From assembly GCA_003550305.1 (NCBI GenBank), contig QKYT01000055.1, positions 1 through 64,000 of the forward strand: 64,000 nucleotides of DNA, read 5' to 3'. Positions 1 to 11,580 of the stretch are shown in pieces; the stretch's first letter is position 1, and each line of letters starts with the position of its first letter. The position numbers and the translations under genes were made by a program. This DNA is from Glomus cerebriforme. Taxonomy: Eukaryota > Glomeromycota > Glomeromycetes > Glomerales > Glomeraceae. The notes beneath the pieces were generated by a model. That model was not told where the DNA came from. It saw only the letters and a program-made list of their open reading frames with translations, and made no database searches.

Positions 1-316
1 TATATCGAGGTTCGCTGTAGAGAGGGGAGACTGTAAACCTTAATTGCAGAATCAGAAGAAACCAAAGGACCTAAAAATAATGAAATAAAGTTAGTAAGAA
101 ATAAAGTGTAAAAATATAAGTTAAAGATAAAAATAAAAGAAAAAAAAACTGAGGAAATAAACTTATACTGAAAACAAGATTTGATGATATCAAATATACA
201 AATAAACATGATGCGATTATGTGACCAATTAAAAATATTAAATCTGTCACATAATCAAAGACCTAGGTGACAATTGCCCAGGTGACAATTATTCAGGTGA
301 TGTTTAGCAATTTTCA
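1..316. other. AT-rich flank, no gene seen
   Basis: No convincing reading frame. A short motif, CAGGTGACAATT or close to it, recurs two to three times near 265-300. The rest is A/T-rich spacer. Confidence 0.5.
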
Positions 317-396
317 AAATAAAAATAAAATATTTAGATTTTTTGTTAATTGAATTAAAATTTATATAAAAGTTTTTAAAAGTTTGTTTAATAATA

Positions 397-1834
397 ATTA
401 ATAAAGCTCTGATTAATTTTAGTAAATACTGAACTAATTAGTCAATATTATCAATCAGCAGTTCAGTATTTTAATCAAATTTACCAAAATTAAAGTTTTG
501 GTTATTTACTAATTAGTTTCAGTATTTTAGTTTTTAGTACCAGTTTTATTAATTACCAAAACTAAAACTAAAATCTAATTTCTAATTATAAAGAAAAATT
601 TTTTTTTTAAAAAGAATAAAAAATTGATAACTGCAATTTTGCAAAAAAAAAATTATTATTGAAATTATTGCTTAGATAATTATTTTAACTTAAATTTCAT
701 GTAATTTTTTGAAAAGGTAAAGTATATATTTTTTTTTTATCTTATTTTATTCCATTTCATTTAATTAACTTTTTTTTCCTTTAGTTTTCATATAGCTTTT
801 TTGATCATCTATATTGTAAACTTTAAAAAGAAAAATAATGCTTGAAAAGAGTAATGAGATAATCCATTTAATAAAAAATATGAAAAGTGTAATAATTTGC
901 TATTTAAAAAAAGAACAAGTAAAAAATCTGAAAAGTATTTGAAAAAGCAATATCTTAATATATTATTTTTTTTATTCTTTTTTCACTCTATTTTGTTCCA
1001 TTTTATTCCATTAATTTTTTTCTTTAGATTTCATGCAACTTTTTGAAAAGGTAAAGTAGATATATAATGGAGAAACAACATTATTAATTGCCAATTTAGC
1101 TAAGATTGGCACTGCATTACTAATAAAATTTGGAGTTAAATTTGCTGATTTTGTATTAGAACACAAACTTTAAAAAAGGATATTTTATAGATAACATATT
1201 AACTATAAATAAAAATCATATAATATATTGATAAAATACTTGAAAAAAAAAGAATTTGCAAAAAAAAATTATACATTTATATGCAAAAAATAGATTTACA
1301 CCTTAAAATATAAGAAATTTCAATATTTTATTTCACTATATTGTGTTATTTACATTAAAAACATATAATTTTTAGCTTTCAAAATTATTTTTAAAGAATT
1401 TTTTAAAATATTTTTTATTATTAAAACCAGTTGAAAGTTGAAGAAAATTAGTAATAGAAATTTATTCTGCATGTAAGATATAAAAAATGCTATTTTTTAT
1501 TATTGTTACTATTTTCAAATTTATTAGTGATGTAATGCCAATTTTAGACAGATTGGCAATTAAAAACATTGGATGCAAAAAATGTAGTAGTAGTAATTAT
1601 AAGATGGTTTGAAAATTAGATTGGATTCTAAAAAAAGTGTGATCAAGTTTATTAAAATTTAAAAGTAGGTTAACCAATAAATAAAGTTTTGGAAGAATTT
1701 CATAATTTGTATTTCAATGTATTTTTTATTTAAATAAAAATAAATTTTACACCAAAAAACAACTAACAAAATATAAATGTATCAAAAAAAAATTAGTTAT
1801 AAATTAAAACTAAACTAAATTAATTGGAATCCTA
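397..1834. mobile_element. 1.44-kb AT-rich insertion with a 10-base target duplication
   Basis: The insert is bounded by identical copies of TTTAATAATA (387-396 and 1835-1844), which occur once (as TTCGATAACG) in the uninterrupted live copy at 2637-2646. It contains no reading frame I can assign to a transposase. It holds an internal inverted repeat (1081-1130 against 1517-1563) and a second near 421-446 against 508-533. The ends show only a weak inverted match, so the family is unknown. It is probably a non-autonomous DNA element. Confidence 0.7.
1081..1566. repeat. Inverted repeat inside the insertion
   Basis: The arm around 1085-1130 (containing AATTGCCAATTTAG and ATTGGCACTGCATTAC) is matched in reverse complement by about 1517-1563 (containing TGTAATGCCAATTTTAG and GATTGGCAATTAA). 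The arms are about 45 bases with several mismatches and one small gap, enclosing about 390 bases. It could be the ends of a nested MITE or the hairpin of a foldback element. Confidence 0.65.
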
Positions 1835-2614
1835 TTTAATAATAGTTTCATTAATACTTTTATTTTAGTTTTTCTATTATTGAATTTTTTGTATGCTTTA
1901 GAAGCAACAGATTTATGTATTTTGGAATGAATTGAAGTGTTGGATAATGATAAACTAATAACTGTTTCTTTGAGATATGTATTTCACCATGGTTCCAGAA
2001 ATATCCCAAACTATTTTATTATATGAACTTAATAGAGTCAAAAGTTCATACTTAAAAACTTTCTTCCAGCATGCCTCTCACATTTACTGTTATGGGTGTA
2101 AATGGCACTGGTATTAAATATGAGAAAGATAATGCAGTAAAAGAGTTTAGGGATATATTAATGAATAAATTTAAGTTTTAAACTTATCTTCTTTTATCTT
2201 TTTCATTATATAATATTATCTTATTTATTCATCCAATATTATCTTTAGTTTAAGCTAACTTTTTTAGTTCAATTAGTTTTCTAATATTAGCCTGATGCAT
2301 AAAACCAATTTCATAAAGATTATGATAAAAAGTATTTATACTAACAGTTGTAGAAGTAACACGTGACTGTAAATTTATAGTGAGATAACTAGACTAGCCA
2401 TATAAGTTAAAGCCAAAGTTTTTTGCCAAGATTTGATTTATAATAAATAAAGGCAAGCTCGTGATTTCCTGAATTTCTAAAGTCCAGTAACCATTTACAG
2501 ATGTATTGAGAAATCTTTCTCTTTCATAGCTATTTTGACTTTTGAATGTATTTCTTTTTCATAAAAATAAAAAATAAAATATTCGGGTCTTTTGTTAGTT
2601 GAATTAAAATCCAT

Positions 2615-4293
2615 ATGAAAGCTTTTAAAAGTTTGTTCGATAACGGTTTCATTACTTTTATTTCAGTTTTTCTACTATTGAGTTTTCCGTATGCTTTAGA
2701 AGCAACAGATCCACGTATTTTGGAGCGAATTGAAGCGTTGGATAATGGTGAACTAATAACTGTTTCTTTGAGGCATGTATTTCACCATGGTTCCAGAAAA
2801 TATCCCAAACTATTTCGTCGTATGGACTTAACAGAGTCAAAAGTCCGTGCTCAGGAACTCTCTTCCGGCACGCCTCTCACATTTACTGTCATGGGTGTAA
2901 ATGGCACTGGTATTAAATATGAGAAAGATAATGCAGTAAAAGAGTTTAGGGATATGTCAATGAATAAATTTAAGTCAGCCATACTGGACTGGAGAGACAT
3001 ACCTAAATATTTACCTGCTATAAAGCATTGGGGTACTCTCATCAATCTAGCTAAGTTGACATATAATGCTTACGTCAAACCCACTGACGAAGATTGGTAT
3101 GATCTCGGTGAAGATTATGGAGTGGTGCGTTTTCTTTTTTCCTTTTAATCAAAAGAATCGGTGAAAATTATGTCATAAGACAATTATTGACTTTAAGTTC
3201 ATCATCCATCTTAATAATAGAATTCTACTTTTGGATGGGAAGAGGATGGTATCCGAGGTTATGTTTTTGCTTCGGGAGATAATAAGACATTAATCATTTC
3301 AATTAAAGGAACCAGTATGGGATTCGGTGATACTGTACCCAAAGATAAATTAAATGTAAGTTATTCCTGGTTTTTTTTCAATATGTAACCATGATTATTG
3401 ATTATGTCATCTTTTTAGGATAATCGTTTGTTTTCGTGTTGTTGTGCATATGTAGATCGCACATGGAGTCCGGTTTGTCCTTGTTATTTGGACAATTATA
3501 GATGTAATCAGAATTGTATAGAAAAGAGTGTAGACGAAGACGAGTTATATTATTCAATTACTTTGGTAACTTTTTTTTTAAAAAAAAAAAAATCGAAAAT
3601 TACATTTTTTTTTTGATTTATAATAACATTAATAAACACTATAATTGTTTAGAATATGGTTGATAATATTATGAAAGAATTTCCTAAATCACATATATGG
3701 ATAACAGGCCATTCACTTGGTGGATCACTTTCTGCTTTAGTAGGACTAACATTCAATTTACCTGTAGTAGCATATGAAGCACCAGGTGATAGAATGGCAG
3801 CAAATAGATTACATTTGCCTCATTATCCTGCATTACCATCGCGTGATATGAACATTTGGCACTTTGGCCACACAGCAGATCCTATTTTTATGGGAGTTTG
3901 TAATGTAAGTGATTAACTTATATAAATATTCGATCGAAATTCATTTTAATATAAATTTTGGTTCTTAGGGGCTTCGGAGTACATGCTATATAGGCGGATA
4001 TGCTGTAAGTTATATACTCCTTAACAAAAGGTTGTTATTTTATTATTCAGTAGCTTATAATCTTTTTCATTTTACAGATGGAATCAAAATGTCATATTGG
4101 AGTTTCATGTTCTTTTGATGCCGTAGAGAAATTGGGATGGAGTGTTAACGTTAAAAACCACCGTATTAAGGAAGTTATTGATAAAATCTTGAGTGTTTGG
4201 TGGGAACTTTTCAAAATCTTCCCTGATTGTTATGAAGATGATGAAGAAGATTGTGTAGATTGTGGTCTTTGGGAATATGTAGAAGGTCTTTAA
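2615..4293 (+). CDS. ATG15: Atg15-like autophagic (phospho)lipase, class 3 lipase fold
   Basis: Six exons read through in frame: 2615-3124, 3221-3355, 3419-3565, 3653-3904, 3969-4004 and 4078-4293. A hydrophobic segment near residues 10-27 acts as signal or anchor. The middle carries SIKGTS and the nucleophile elbow GHSLGG (catalytic Ser), followed by [15 protein letters not shown] and the HTADPIFMG motif with the likely catalytic Asp and His region. This order is characteristic of Atg15, the vacuolar lipase that breaks down autophagic-body membranes in fungi. The Cys-rich stretch before the elbow (several CC and CxC) is likely disulfide bonded. Exon 5 is only 36 bases. The C-terminus is acidic (DDEEDC). 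A broken duplicate of exon 1 lies just upstream. The symbol is by family; a secreted paralogue cannot be excluded. Confidence 0.88.
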
Positions 4294-4984
4294 AATAGAA
4301 GTTGTTCTTATTTATGTAATTGAATTCTGAGAACGAAAAAACTGGACGCTGATATAATTAAACACTGTATATTATTAAGTTTTTACAGCGGAAATCTTTT
4401 ATATTTTTTCTAATAAAATAAACTTATAATTTTATTGAATAATTGGAGCGTACTGCAACAAAAACAAGGTAAATATTAAAATTACAGGGGTTAAAATTAC
4501 TTTCCATTTGGGTCAATTTCGTTTCTTAGAATACCAAATCCAAAAAATACAAGCATCCATTAAACAATTGATAATCTCTAATTTACTAATAAAAAGGGTT
4601 TAAAGAAATTTTAGCAAGCAACCTAAATTAAAGCAATAATAAATCAATAATAATGATGGAAACTTTCTAATCAAAAAAAATAATTTATTCATGTTTTAAG
4701 CCTTTGTTATAAGCAAAGATTTTTTTTCCATTTAAATATACAGATACCAAAAAAAAAAGGTGAAAAATGATTTATTTTTTTTTTTTTTGATAATTAGAAT
4801 TTATCTATAATTAGAAATTTAAATCCTGAGCGTGGGGTTCAGTTGACATGATTCAAATAGAAAATAATGTGAACTAATTCTAGTACCTAAAGGATACTAT
4901 TGAGTAATTTCTCTTGCTTGGTTTTCCATGAACTGATGGCACAAATTACCAATCTTATTAAATCTTTGTAATTAAATTAAGGAA
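4294..4984. other. Convergent intergenic region
   Basis: Spacer between the 3' ends of the lipase gene and the minus-strand glycosyltransferase gene. It holds A/T homopolymers and AATAAA-like signals (for example AATAAAATAAAC near 4411), and no gene. Confidence 0.5.
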
Positions 4985-6568
4985 TTAAGGAGTAATATTG
5001 ATGATTAAATCTTTTCCAGTATAAATAGGATGTAACGTTTTATCAATATAATTACTAAAAGTAGATTTTGGAGTACCAATAAAATTAAAACCTTTAGCAG
5101 AAATAATAGAATCTAACATAGGAATAAGATAACTTGTTAAAGGAGTTTTATCATGAATATTTCGAACAGATTTTAAATTAATTAAATCTTGTTCAAAATC
5201 ATCTAATACGAATACGCAAGGAAAAGTATTAAAAAATTTGAATAATAAAGGATTCATTCTAGGATTTTTCGCATCAGTAGCTAAATATATAACAGTATTA
5301 ACACCATTATCTGTTGCATGAAGTTTATTTTTACAATTAACTTTGCTTGAAAATCCATTAATCTTGTTTGAAAATTCTGGTGGTATATAAGCCCTTTTAT
5401 TATTTTTAGTATTATTAATATTCATCGTTGTCGTAATAGATGAGACAGTATCTTTTTGTAGATGATTGTCACCTAAGTCAACACTATCATCTTCCAAAAT
5501 ATCTTGAAAATGAGTACCACCTTCCAATTTATCAACTTCTTCAGGTGTAAATTTTGTAAAATTATTAACAATTTCATGATATATTTTATCAATATTTTGA
5601 CGAGCAGTTTTCATAAAGAATCCATCAGATACTCTTATATGTAATCCTATAAAATTTTCTTCCCCACCTAATTGTTCAATTATACTATCAGAAGTTTCTT
5701 TTAATATTGAATTATATGGTATAAGATTTTTTCTGATAAATTTTAAATGTTCTTTACTATCAGATCTTTCAGGTAATACACGATATGACCCGAATAATGA
5801 ACCTAAATGTATAACCTTTTTTTCAATTTTATTTAATTCTTCTACTCTTAACTTTCTTTTAAATTTATCAAATTTTATAATATCACTATTTTCATTACTA
5901 TCATAAACTCTATAATCCCATAATGTCGTATCTTTAATAAAGTGTATATCCTTATTTTTATTAATATAAAGATTACGTTCAAGCCATTCATAAGAATGAT
6001 CCCATCTATCAATTATTTTATTCCATTCTCTAATAGGTTTCATATTAACCAAAAATCCCCAAGATACTGTAGTATAAGTATAATAATCAAGACATTCGGC
6101 GGGGAGAGGGTACTCTTTTGGTATATCAACACAATGATTTAATCCATTCTTTGTAGTTAGAAATAATCTTTCATATAATTTATCAAATCTTGCCCAAGGT
6201 ACTGGTGGTCCTAATAACACTGGTGGTAAAAGTAATGTTCGATTTAATAATTTTGATAATAATAAAGCGTTTTCAAGTGCTATTCTTTGATTATGATAAC
6301 CACTATGAGTAAAATATGCTAAAAATTTTTCTTCTGGATTTATGCTAAAACTTGTATTTTCTCGTACTTCAACATCTATATACTTATTCGATGATTGTTT
6401 AGGTTTGTAGTTGATCTGGTTATTATCATTTGGTATAATATTATGAGATCTTGATTCACCTAAATCATATGTTGGTAAACTATTAAATAGTATATAAAAA
6501 AAGGCCATGATTAAAAATAAGATTAAACTTAAATAGAACACTTGACGTCTTCTTAATATTGGCGGCAT
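4985..6568 (-). CDS. GDP-fucose protein O-fucosyltransferase-like type II membrane protein
   Basis: Intronless, 527 residues. A short basic N-terminus (RRR) precedes one membrane segment at about residues 10-30, a type II Golgi/ER topology. The lumenal part begins with AYFTHSGYHNQRIALENALLL and NRTLLLPPVLLGPPVPW, which match the first conserved block of the O-fucosyltransferase superfamily. GLHIRVSDGFF near residue 310 is the second block, with the Arg that contacts the sugar nucleotide. A poorly conserved N/D-rich stretch follows (about 345-410), then a C-terminal block with YLATDAKNPRMNPLL. It probably transfers fucose or a related sugar in the secretory pathway. The acceptor cannot be read from the sequence. 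Family membership is strong, enzyme specificity is not. Confidence 0.8.
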   Translation of the reverse strand: MPPILRRRQVFYLSLILFLIMAFFYILFNSLPTYDLGESRSHNIIPNDNNQINYKPKQSSNKYIDVEVRENTSFSINPEEKFLAYFTHSGYHNQRIALENALLLSKLLNRTLLLPPVLLGPPVPWARFDKLYERLFLTTKNGLNHCVDIPKEYPLPAECLDYYTYTTVSWGFLVNMKPIREWNKIIDRWDHSYEWLERNLYINKNKDIHFIKDTTLWDYRVYDSNENSDIIKFDKFKRKLRVEELNKIEKKVIHLGSLFGSYRVLPERSDSKEHLKFIRKNLIPYNSILKETSDSIIEQLGGEENFIGLHIRVSDGFFMKTARQNIDKIYHEIVNNFTKFTPEEVDKLEGGTHFQDILEDDSVDLGDNHLQKDTVSSITTTMNINNTKNNKRAYIPPEFSNKINGFSSKVNCKNKLHATDNGVNTVIYLATDAKNPRMNPLLFKFFNTFPCVFVLDDFEQDLINLKSVRNIHDKTPLTSYLIPMLDSIISAKGFNFIGTPKSTFSNYIDKTLHPIYTGKDLIINITP

Positions 6569-6942
6569 GTCTGTTCTATTCTCGTAGCAAAAAAAAAAAA
6601 AATTGGTAATTTTTAGATAGTAAAAATAAAATGAAAAAAAAATGCTCGGATTGTTTATTATAAAAAAGGAAAGATCAAGCTTTAACCAATTGTAAATGTA
6701 AGCATGTGTAGATCATATATAAAATTAGACAAGTCTAATACATTATTTTGCGGATCACGAATTATTTAAATTAATTAATTAATTCCACATTGTGATTATC
6801 ATTTTTCAAAATTTTTTATTTTGTTAAATAATCTTAAATAATTTTTTGTAAAAATTTTTTCTTCTTTTTTAAAAAAGAAAGAAATCATCTTATCTATTCT
6901 ACTAGTAATTCTAAAAGCAAAAAAAAAAAATCAATTATATTA
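6569..6942. other. Intergenic region between two minus-strand genes
   Basis: AT-rich, with poly-A runs at about 6590-6600 and 6918-6930. It must contain the promoter of the glycosyltransferase gene and the 3' end of the ZZ-finger gene. No specific motif is recognised. Confidence 0.45.
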
Positions 6943-9900
6943 TTAAGACGTAGGAGGAGGAGCAACACCTAAATAACTATATTCTCCAATATTTTCAGGT
7001 ACATAATCTTTATCAATATGAGGCGTTATTATAGGATTAGTGATTAATATAAACTTATGTGTTTTCTTATGATATTCTATAATAAATAAAACAAGTATTA
7101 ATATTGAAGTAAAAAAAACAATGTAACTTAAAAATAAATCAAATTACCATTCTCAAAACATTCTTCGCCAAAACATTCTTCACACAGATCAACTTCACGA
7201 CTTTCATCACACTCACTACAAAGATATCGTGATCCAATTATTGGATCCATATGACATCCATCACACTTTCAAAGAATAAAAAAATTTTTTGGTTAAAAAT
7301 TTAAATAAAAAACTTGTAAAAATAATAATTAAATCAAAACTCACGCAAAAACCATGATGCACCGGTCCCGTAATAACATTATATGTCTATTAACAAAATG
7401 AATATGAGAAAAACTTGGGTTTTAAAAAAAAAACCATTGATCTGAAAAAAAAAATGACAAACCTGTTGCACATTATCGTTTTGCGGTCGTTCCACTAACA
7501 TCATTTCATTTTTGATAATACTTTCATCGTCATCATCGGGCATGTAAACTGTTGGTGGTGGTCGTTCTTCCAAATATGATAATCCAGATATCCTAATTTC
7601 ATTAAAAAAGTTTAATATATAATAGATCATAATTAATATAAAATGCAAATTTAGTCTACCTTAGATGTCGAGGTCGTTTTTCGGGGGAAGGAGATATCAC
7701 TTTTGGTTTTGACGCTCTTCCAGATTTTTTATTCTTTGATTGTGAGTTCTTTGTTGCCGTTGTCGCAAACTATTTTTTTTTTTTTGAAAAAAAAAAAAAA
7801 TTTTTTTTTTCTTTTAACATTTATTCTTTATAATTTCTAAAAAAAACTCACATAGGTGTGCAGGGAGGGACTAAGTATGCAACATTTTTTTGTTGTCCTC
7901 CCTACACACTTTAAATAATTACTGAAACACTAGGTATTCGTCCAGGAACGGGTAAGCCATGTTTTGCCAATTTTATAAAATATTTTTGTACCCTACTAGC
8001 CACCTTTATATATAAATACACGTAAGAGATAAGTTATATGTTAGTTAATTATAAATTTTTTGTTTTAAAAAAAAAAAAGAGATAACGTTATGATCAGCAT
8101 AACAAATTTCTTAATCCTAAACTCTAACCTAACCTAACCCTAAACATACCTGCTTCGGTGTTCTTGTTCCTAAAGCTTCGGAAATTTTCTTAAACCTATG
8201 AGATTGAATTTCTTCATCTGGATAAATTGCAAGTAATTCTACCAGCCGACGCTTTTAATTAAAAAAAAAAACATTTTTTTTAATTAAGTTTATCACTAAA
8301 AAAAAAAAACTTGATACATACTTGTTCATCATCCGTCCAAGGTATATTATAATTTCCTGTTTTTGGCGAATCTTCTGATAATTTGAGCTCACTAGATTTC
8401 TGACAATCATTTATTGTTAAAAGAGAACCTAGTTCAAGATTATGATTTAAAAAAGTTTCTTCTTAATTACCTTTTTATTATTTCTTCGATTTGATGATGA
8501 AACTAATGTTGATGTAGATGTACAATTTGTATTTGCAACAATCGTACTAAACATTGAACTATTTGAAACTGCACTGTATGTTAAATCAAATTTTCAGTTA
8601 AAAAGATTATAACATTCAAGTTTATAAATTTTTTTTTTTTATTTTCGGCTATGGAATAATCCTAACCTTGCCGACCCATTTCTTATCGCCCCTCTTTTTT
8701 TAACTGGTGTGCTAAATAAAGCCTGTTTCCCTTTTTTATTAAAAGGCATTGATCCTTGTTTATTTCTTCCCATGCTCTGTGGAAGTGTATTATTAAAAAC
8801 ACGGTCATCATCAAAAACTGGGTTAGTTTTCCTTTTAGTACGAGTTGATAAAACCGCATTTGGGGGAACTTTGAAACCCAACTCTTGAGCTTTTTTATGT
8901 ACAAATTCAGCGGGGTCAAGTGAGCTATCACTCGATGAAGTATCATTCGACTATTTAAATAATTAATTCATAAATTAAAAAAAAAAAACTACTAAATTAC
9001 TAAAAAAATAAAAGAATTTATATCGTAACAATATAAAACCTTGAAACCATTTCTTGATTCTCGTTCTAAATTAAAAAAGAAATTACATTTAGTTTGTTTT
9101 CATCAAAAAAAAAAAACCACAATGATCTACCTGGACGTGGCGGTGGCTTATACTGTGAAGGTCGGGTATGATATTTATTCCAATTGATTTGTGGAACACC
9201 AAATATATATTGACGTTCAGGGATTTTTCCATGGGTCTTTAAAAAAGAAAATCACGAGATTTAACGATATACCCAGAAATTAACACAAAAAAAAATTCTT
9301 TTACCTACCCCATCACGCAGTTTTTCGATGTACGTTATCGGATCTGATAAAGCACGTTGTTTTATTTCTTTTAATTTTTTTATGTCTTCTTTTACTTGTT
9401 CGAGTTGAAATTTGAGGACATTTACTGCTCTCAACATCATTTCATAACTATCAATAATAAAAAAAAATCATTATTAAAAAGAAAACGGTTTTATCAACCG
9501 TGAATAAATAAATTGAACTTACTCTTCATTTTCATTAAGTAAAGTGTCCTCCATATCATTAGTATTTGTAATACATGGTCCAAGATTCTCGGAGTTTGTT
9601 TGTTTTATTTGAGACGATGAAGTGACTTGGTGTTGTTGTGTTTCTTGTATAAGTTGAGGAGGTTGAAGTGGTTGTGGAGGAGAATTTTGATCTAAATTTT
9701 GTTCTGAACTAGGAATAAGTTCTTTTGGGTCGTCAATTTGCATCATATCCTCTGAAGTTGACACAGTAACTACTTCTTCTTGCAGTTGTTGTATATTAAT
9801 CTTGTCATTTCGTTTTTGTTCTTGTTCAAGCTGCGGTGGTGGTTGCTGCTGTTGCGGTTGTTCTTGATCCGTACATGACTTTGTAGGATCCTTGGTAAGA

Positions 9901-9971
9901 CCATTAGTATGTTCTACAGCTTCAAAACATATTTGTTCAACAAGAGTAGTATCAAAAGCGATCGGAGACAT
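6943..9971 (-). CDS. ZZZ3-like protein: SANT/Myb domain plus ZZ-type zinc finger
   Basis: About ten to twelve short exons. The first (from ATG at 9971) gives a Q/P-rich N-terminus, then a predicted coiled coil ([18 protein letters not shown], about 9310-9450). A K/R-rich region follows (exon near 8640-8940). The SANT/Myb domain is read from about 8390 down to 7913: [60 protein letters not shown]. This last block is close to human ZZZ3, a subunit of the ATAC histone acetyltransferase complex. The ZZ finger is at about 7345-7147: [16 protein letters not shown], then CSECDE and DLCEEC. The protein ends ...[10 protein letters not shown] at 6943. A role as a chromatin reader follows from the family. 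Exact exon ends in the low-complexity middle are uncertain. Confidence 0.82.
7854..7910. repeat. Intronic 13-15 bp hairpin
   Basis: Inside the intron after the SANT exon of the ZZZ3-like gene, GTGTGCAGGGAGG (within 7854-7868) and CCTCCCTACACAC (7897-7909) are inverted copies with one mismatch (a G.U pair in RNA). A second short inverted pair (AACA/TGTT) lies in the loop. It is unusually GC-rich for this genome. It may be a tiny MITE or an RNA hairpin. Confidence 0.7.
8115..8145 (-). repeat. Interstitial telomere-like run in an intron
   Basis: The plus strand reads CTAACCTAACCTAACCCTAAAC within an AT-rich intron. On the gene strand this is TTTAGGGTTAGGTTAGG just after a 5' splice site. It contains one perfect TTAGGG and several TTAGG units. 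It is short, so chance or a branch-point-rich intron is possible. Confidence 0.5.
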
Positions 9972-11580
9972 TATGAAAAGTTTTAAAAAAACGAGGAAGA
10001 AATCTTGAAAATGAAAAAAAAATAGGCAAAAAAACAATATTATATGGCTGTGGTATGAAAAAAAAAAAATTTTTTCNAAAAAAAAAAAAAACCGAATCTT
10101 GTAACCCCAGTGTAATAAACTAATTGTACGACAGTAACACTAAACACTATACAGTAGAACTTTAAAAGAAAAAGCCCATCAAATAATAAATTTTTTATTA
10201 TGAATAAGGTTTAGTCAAAAAGCCTTGTCACTGACACAAAATAAAAAAAAAAATTTTTTTTTTTTAGAATCACGGATCGCCTTTATCAAATATCAATATC
10301 GATTATCAAATAAAAAAAATTCTTTACGCGTTTTTCATGATTGTGTGATCATCAGATATCATTTAATAATTTCTTTCTTTCTTTTTTTTTTTTTTTAAAA
10401 AAAAAGTCAACGCTTTTGAACCATTTTAAATGGTCTGTGTATAGAANNNNNNNNNNNNNNNNNNNNNNNNNNNNNNNNNNNNNNNNNNNNNNNNNNNNNN
10501 NNNNNNNNNNNNNNNNNNNNNNNNNNNNNNNNNNNNNNNNNNNNNNNNNNNNNNNNNNNNNNNNNNNNNNNNNNNNNNNNNNNNNNNNNNNNNNNNNNNN
10601 NNNNNNNNNNNNNNNNNNNNNNNNNNNNNNNNNNNNNNNNNNNNNNNNNNNNNNNNNNNNNNNNNNNNNNNNNNNNNNNNNNNNNNNNNNNNNNNNNNNN
10701 NNNNNNNNNNNNNNNNNNNNNNNNNNNNNNNNNNNNNNNNNNNNNNNNNNNNNNNNNNNNNNNNNNNNNNNNNNNNNNNNNNNNNNNNNNNNNNNNNNNN
10801 NNNNNNNNNNNNNNNNNNNNNNNNNNNNNNNNNNNNNNNNNNNNNNNNNNNNNNNNNNNNNNNNNNNNNNNNNNNNNNNNNNNNNNNNNNNNNNNNTATC
10901 TCTTTTTCAAAGAAAACAAAGAACGGCGAAACAAAAAAAAAAATTTGATTCATTCAAACCGGCCAGGAAAGGAAATTTAGAAAATTTAATTATTTGCCAT
11001 TTATTTGAATAATTGCTTCCGAAAAAGAAAGAAATAAATAAATTTTTTTTTTTTTTTTTTTTTTGATTTTTAAATGATTTAATCACAGATGAGATCAACC
11101 GATAAGATATTTTTTTTTTTGTAACTGTTAACCCAATCAAAAGTGATGTCGGCTGAAAACATATAAAAACATACGTTTCTTTTTTTTCTTTTGTATTATT
11201 ATTATTTATAATTATTTATACAATAATAATATTTTTGATATTTTCTTTGGTAGATCATAATACATTTGTTGTAATATTGAATTGGTTAATAACCCGCAGT
11301 ATATACGTCTATATATTCACCAATCAAATGAGGGGACATGTGACCGATATAGCACATTAGGACAATAAGACAATAATACTAAATGTAACTAGCCACTAAC
11401 CAGCCTAATATTGGATATTGGATGGTAACAATATAATCTCCCAATTTTCGGATGTTTCCGAAAAATTCCGTTTCCCTTTGTTTATTAATTTTGACATTTC
11501 AATCGCCACATTTTTTTTTTTTTTTTTTTTTTTTTACTACTAAGAGATTAATCCAAAAGGTAAACTTCAAGGAAAATGGT
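9972..11580. other. Intergenic region with an assembly gap
   Basis: Promoter side of the ZZZ3-like gene, then homopolymers flanking a 450-base run of N (10447-10896). Any reading frames spanning the gap are artefacts. No gene is supported. Confidence 0.6.
10447..10896. other. Assembly gap (N)
   Basis: A run of 450 undetermined bases. A single N is also present at 10077, inside an A/T homopolymer. Confidence 0.99.

Larger units (their letters stand above)
317..2180 (+). pseudogene. Dead partial duplicate of ATG15 promoter/exon 1, split by an insertion
   Basis: Two blocks, 317-396 and about 1845-2178, align base for base with 2567-2960, the 5' flank and first part of exon 1 of the intact lipase gene downstream. 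The start ATG has become ATA, several in-frame stops are present, one base is lost from an A-run and three bases are gained near 1854. By hand I count about 46 substitutions against the live copy, every one C-to-T or G-to-A. Homology stops near 2178, so the catalytic exons were never copied or are gone. The two blocks are separated by a 1438-base insertion (397-1834). It lies in direct orientation about 0.4 kb before the live gene, so it is a tandem duplicate. Confidence 0.9.

Noticed and set aside
10341..11012. Long open frames across the first N-gap on both strands
   Set aside because: They consist mostly of undetermined bases; the flanks are homopolymers.
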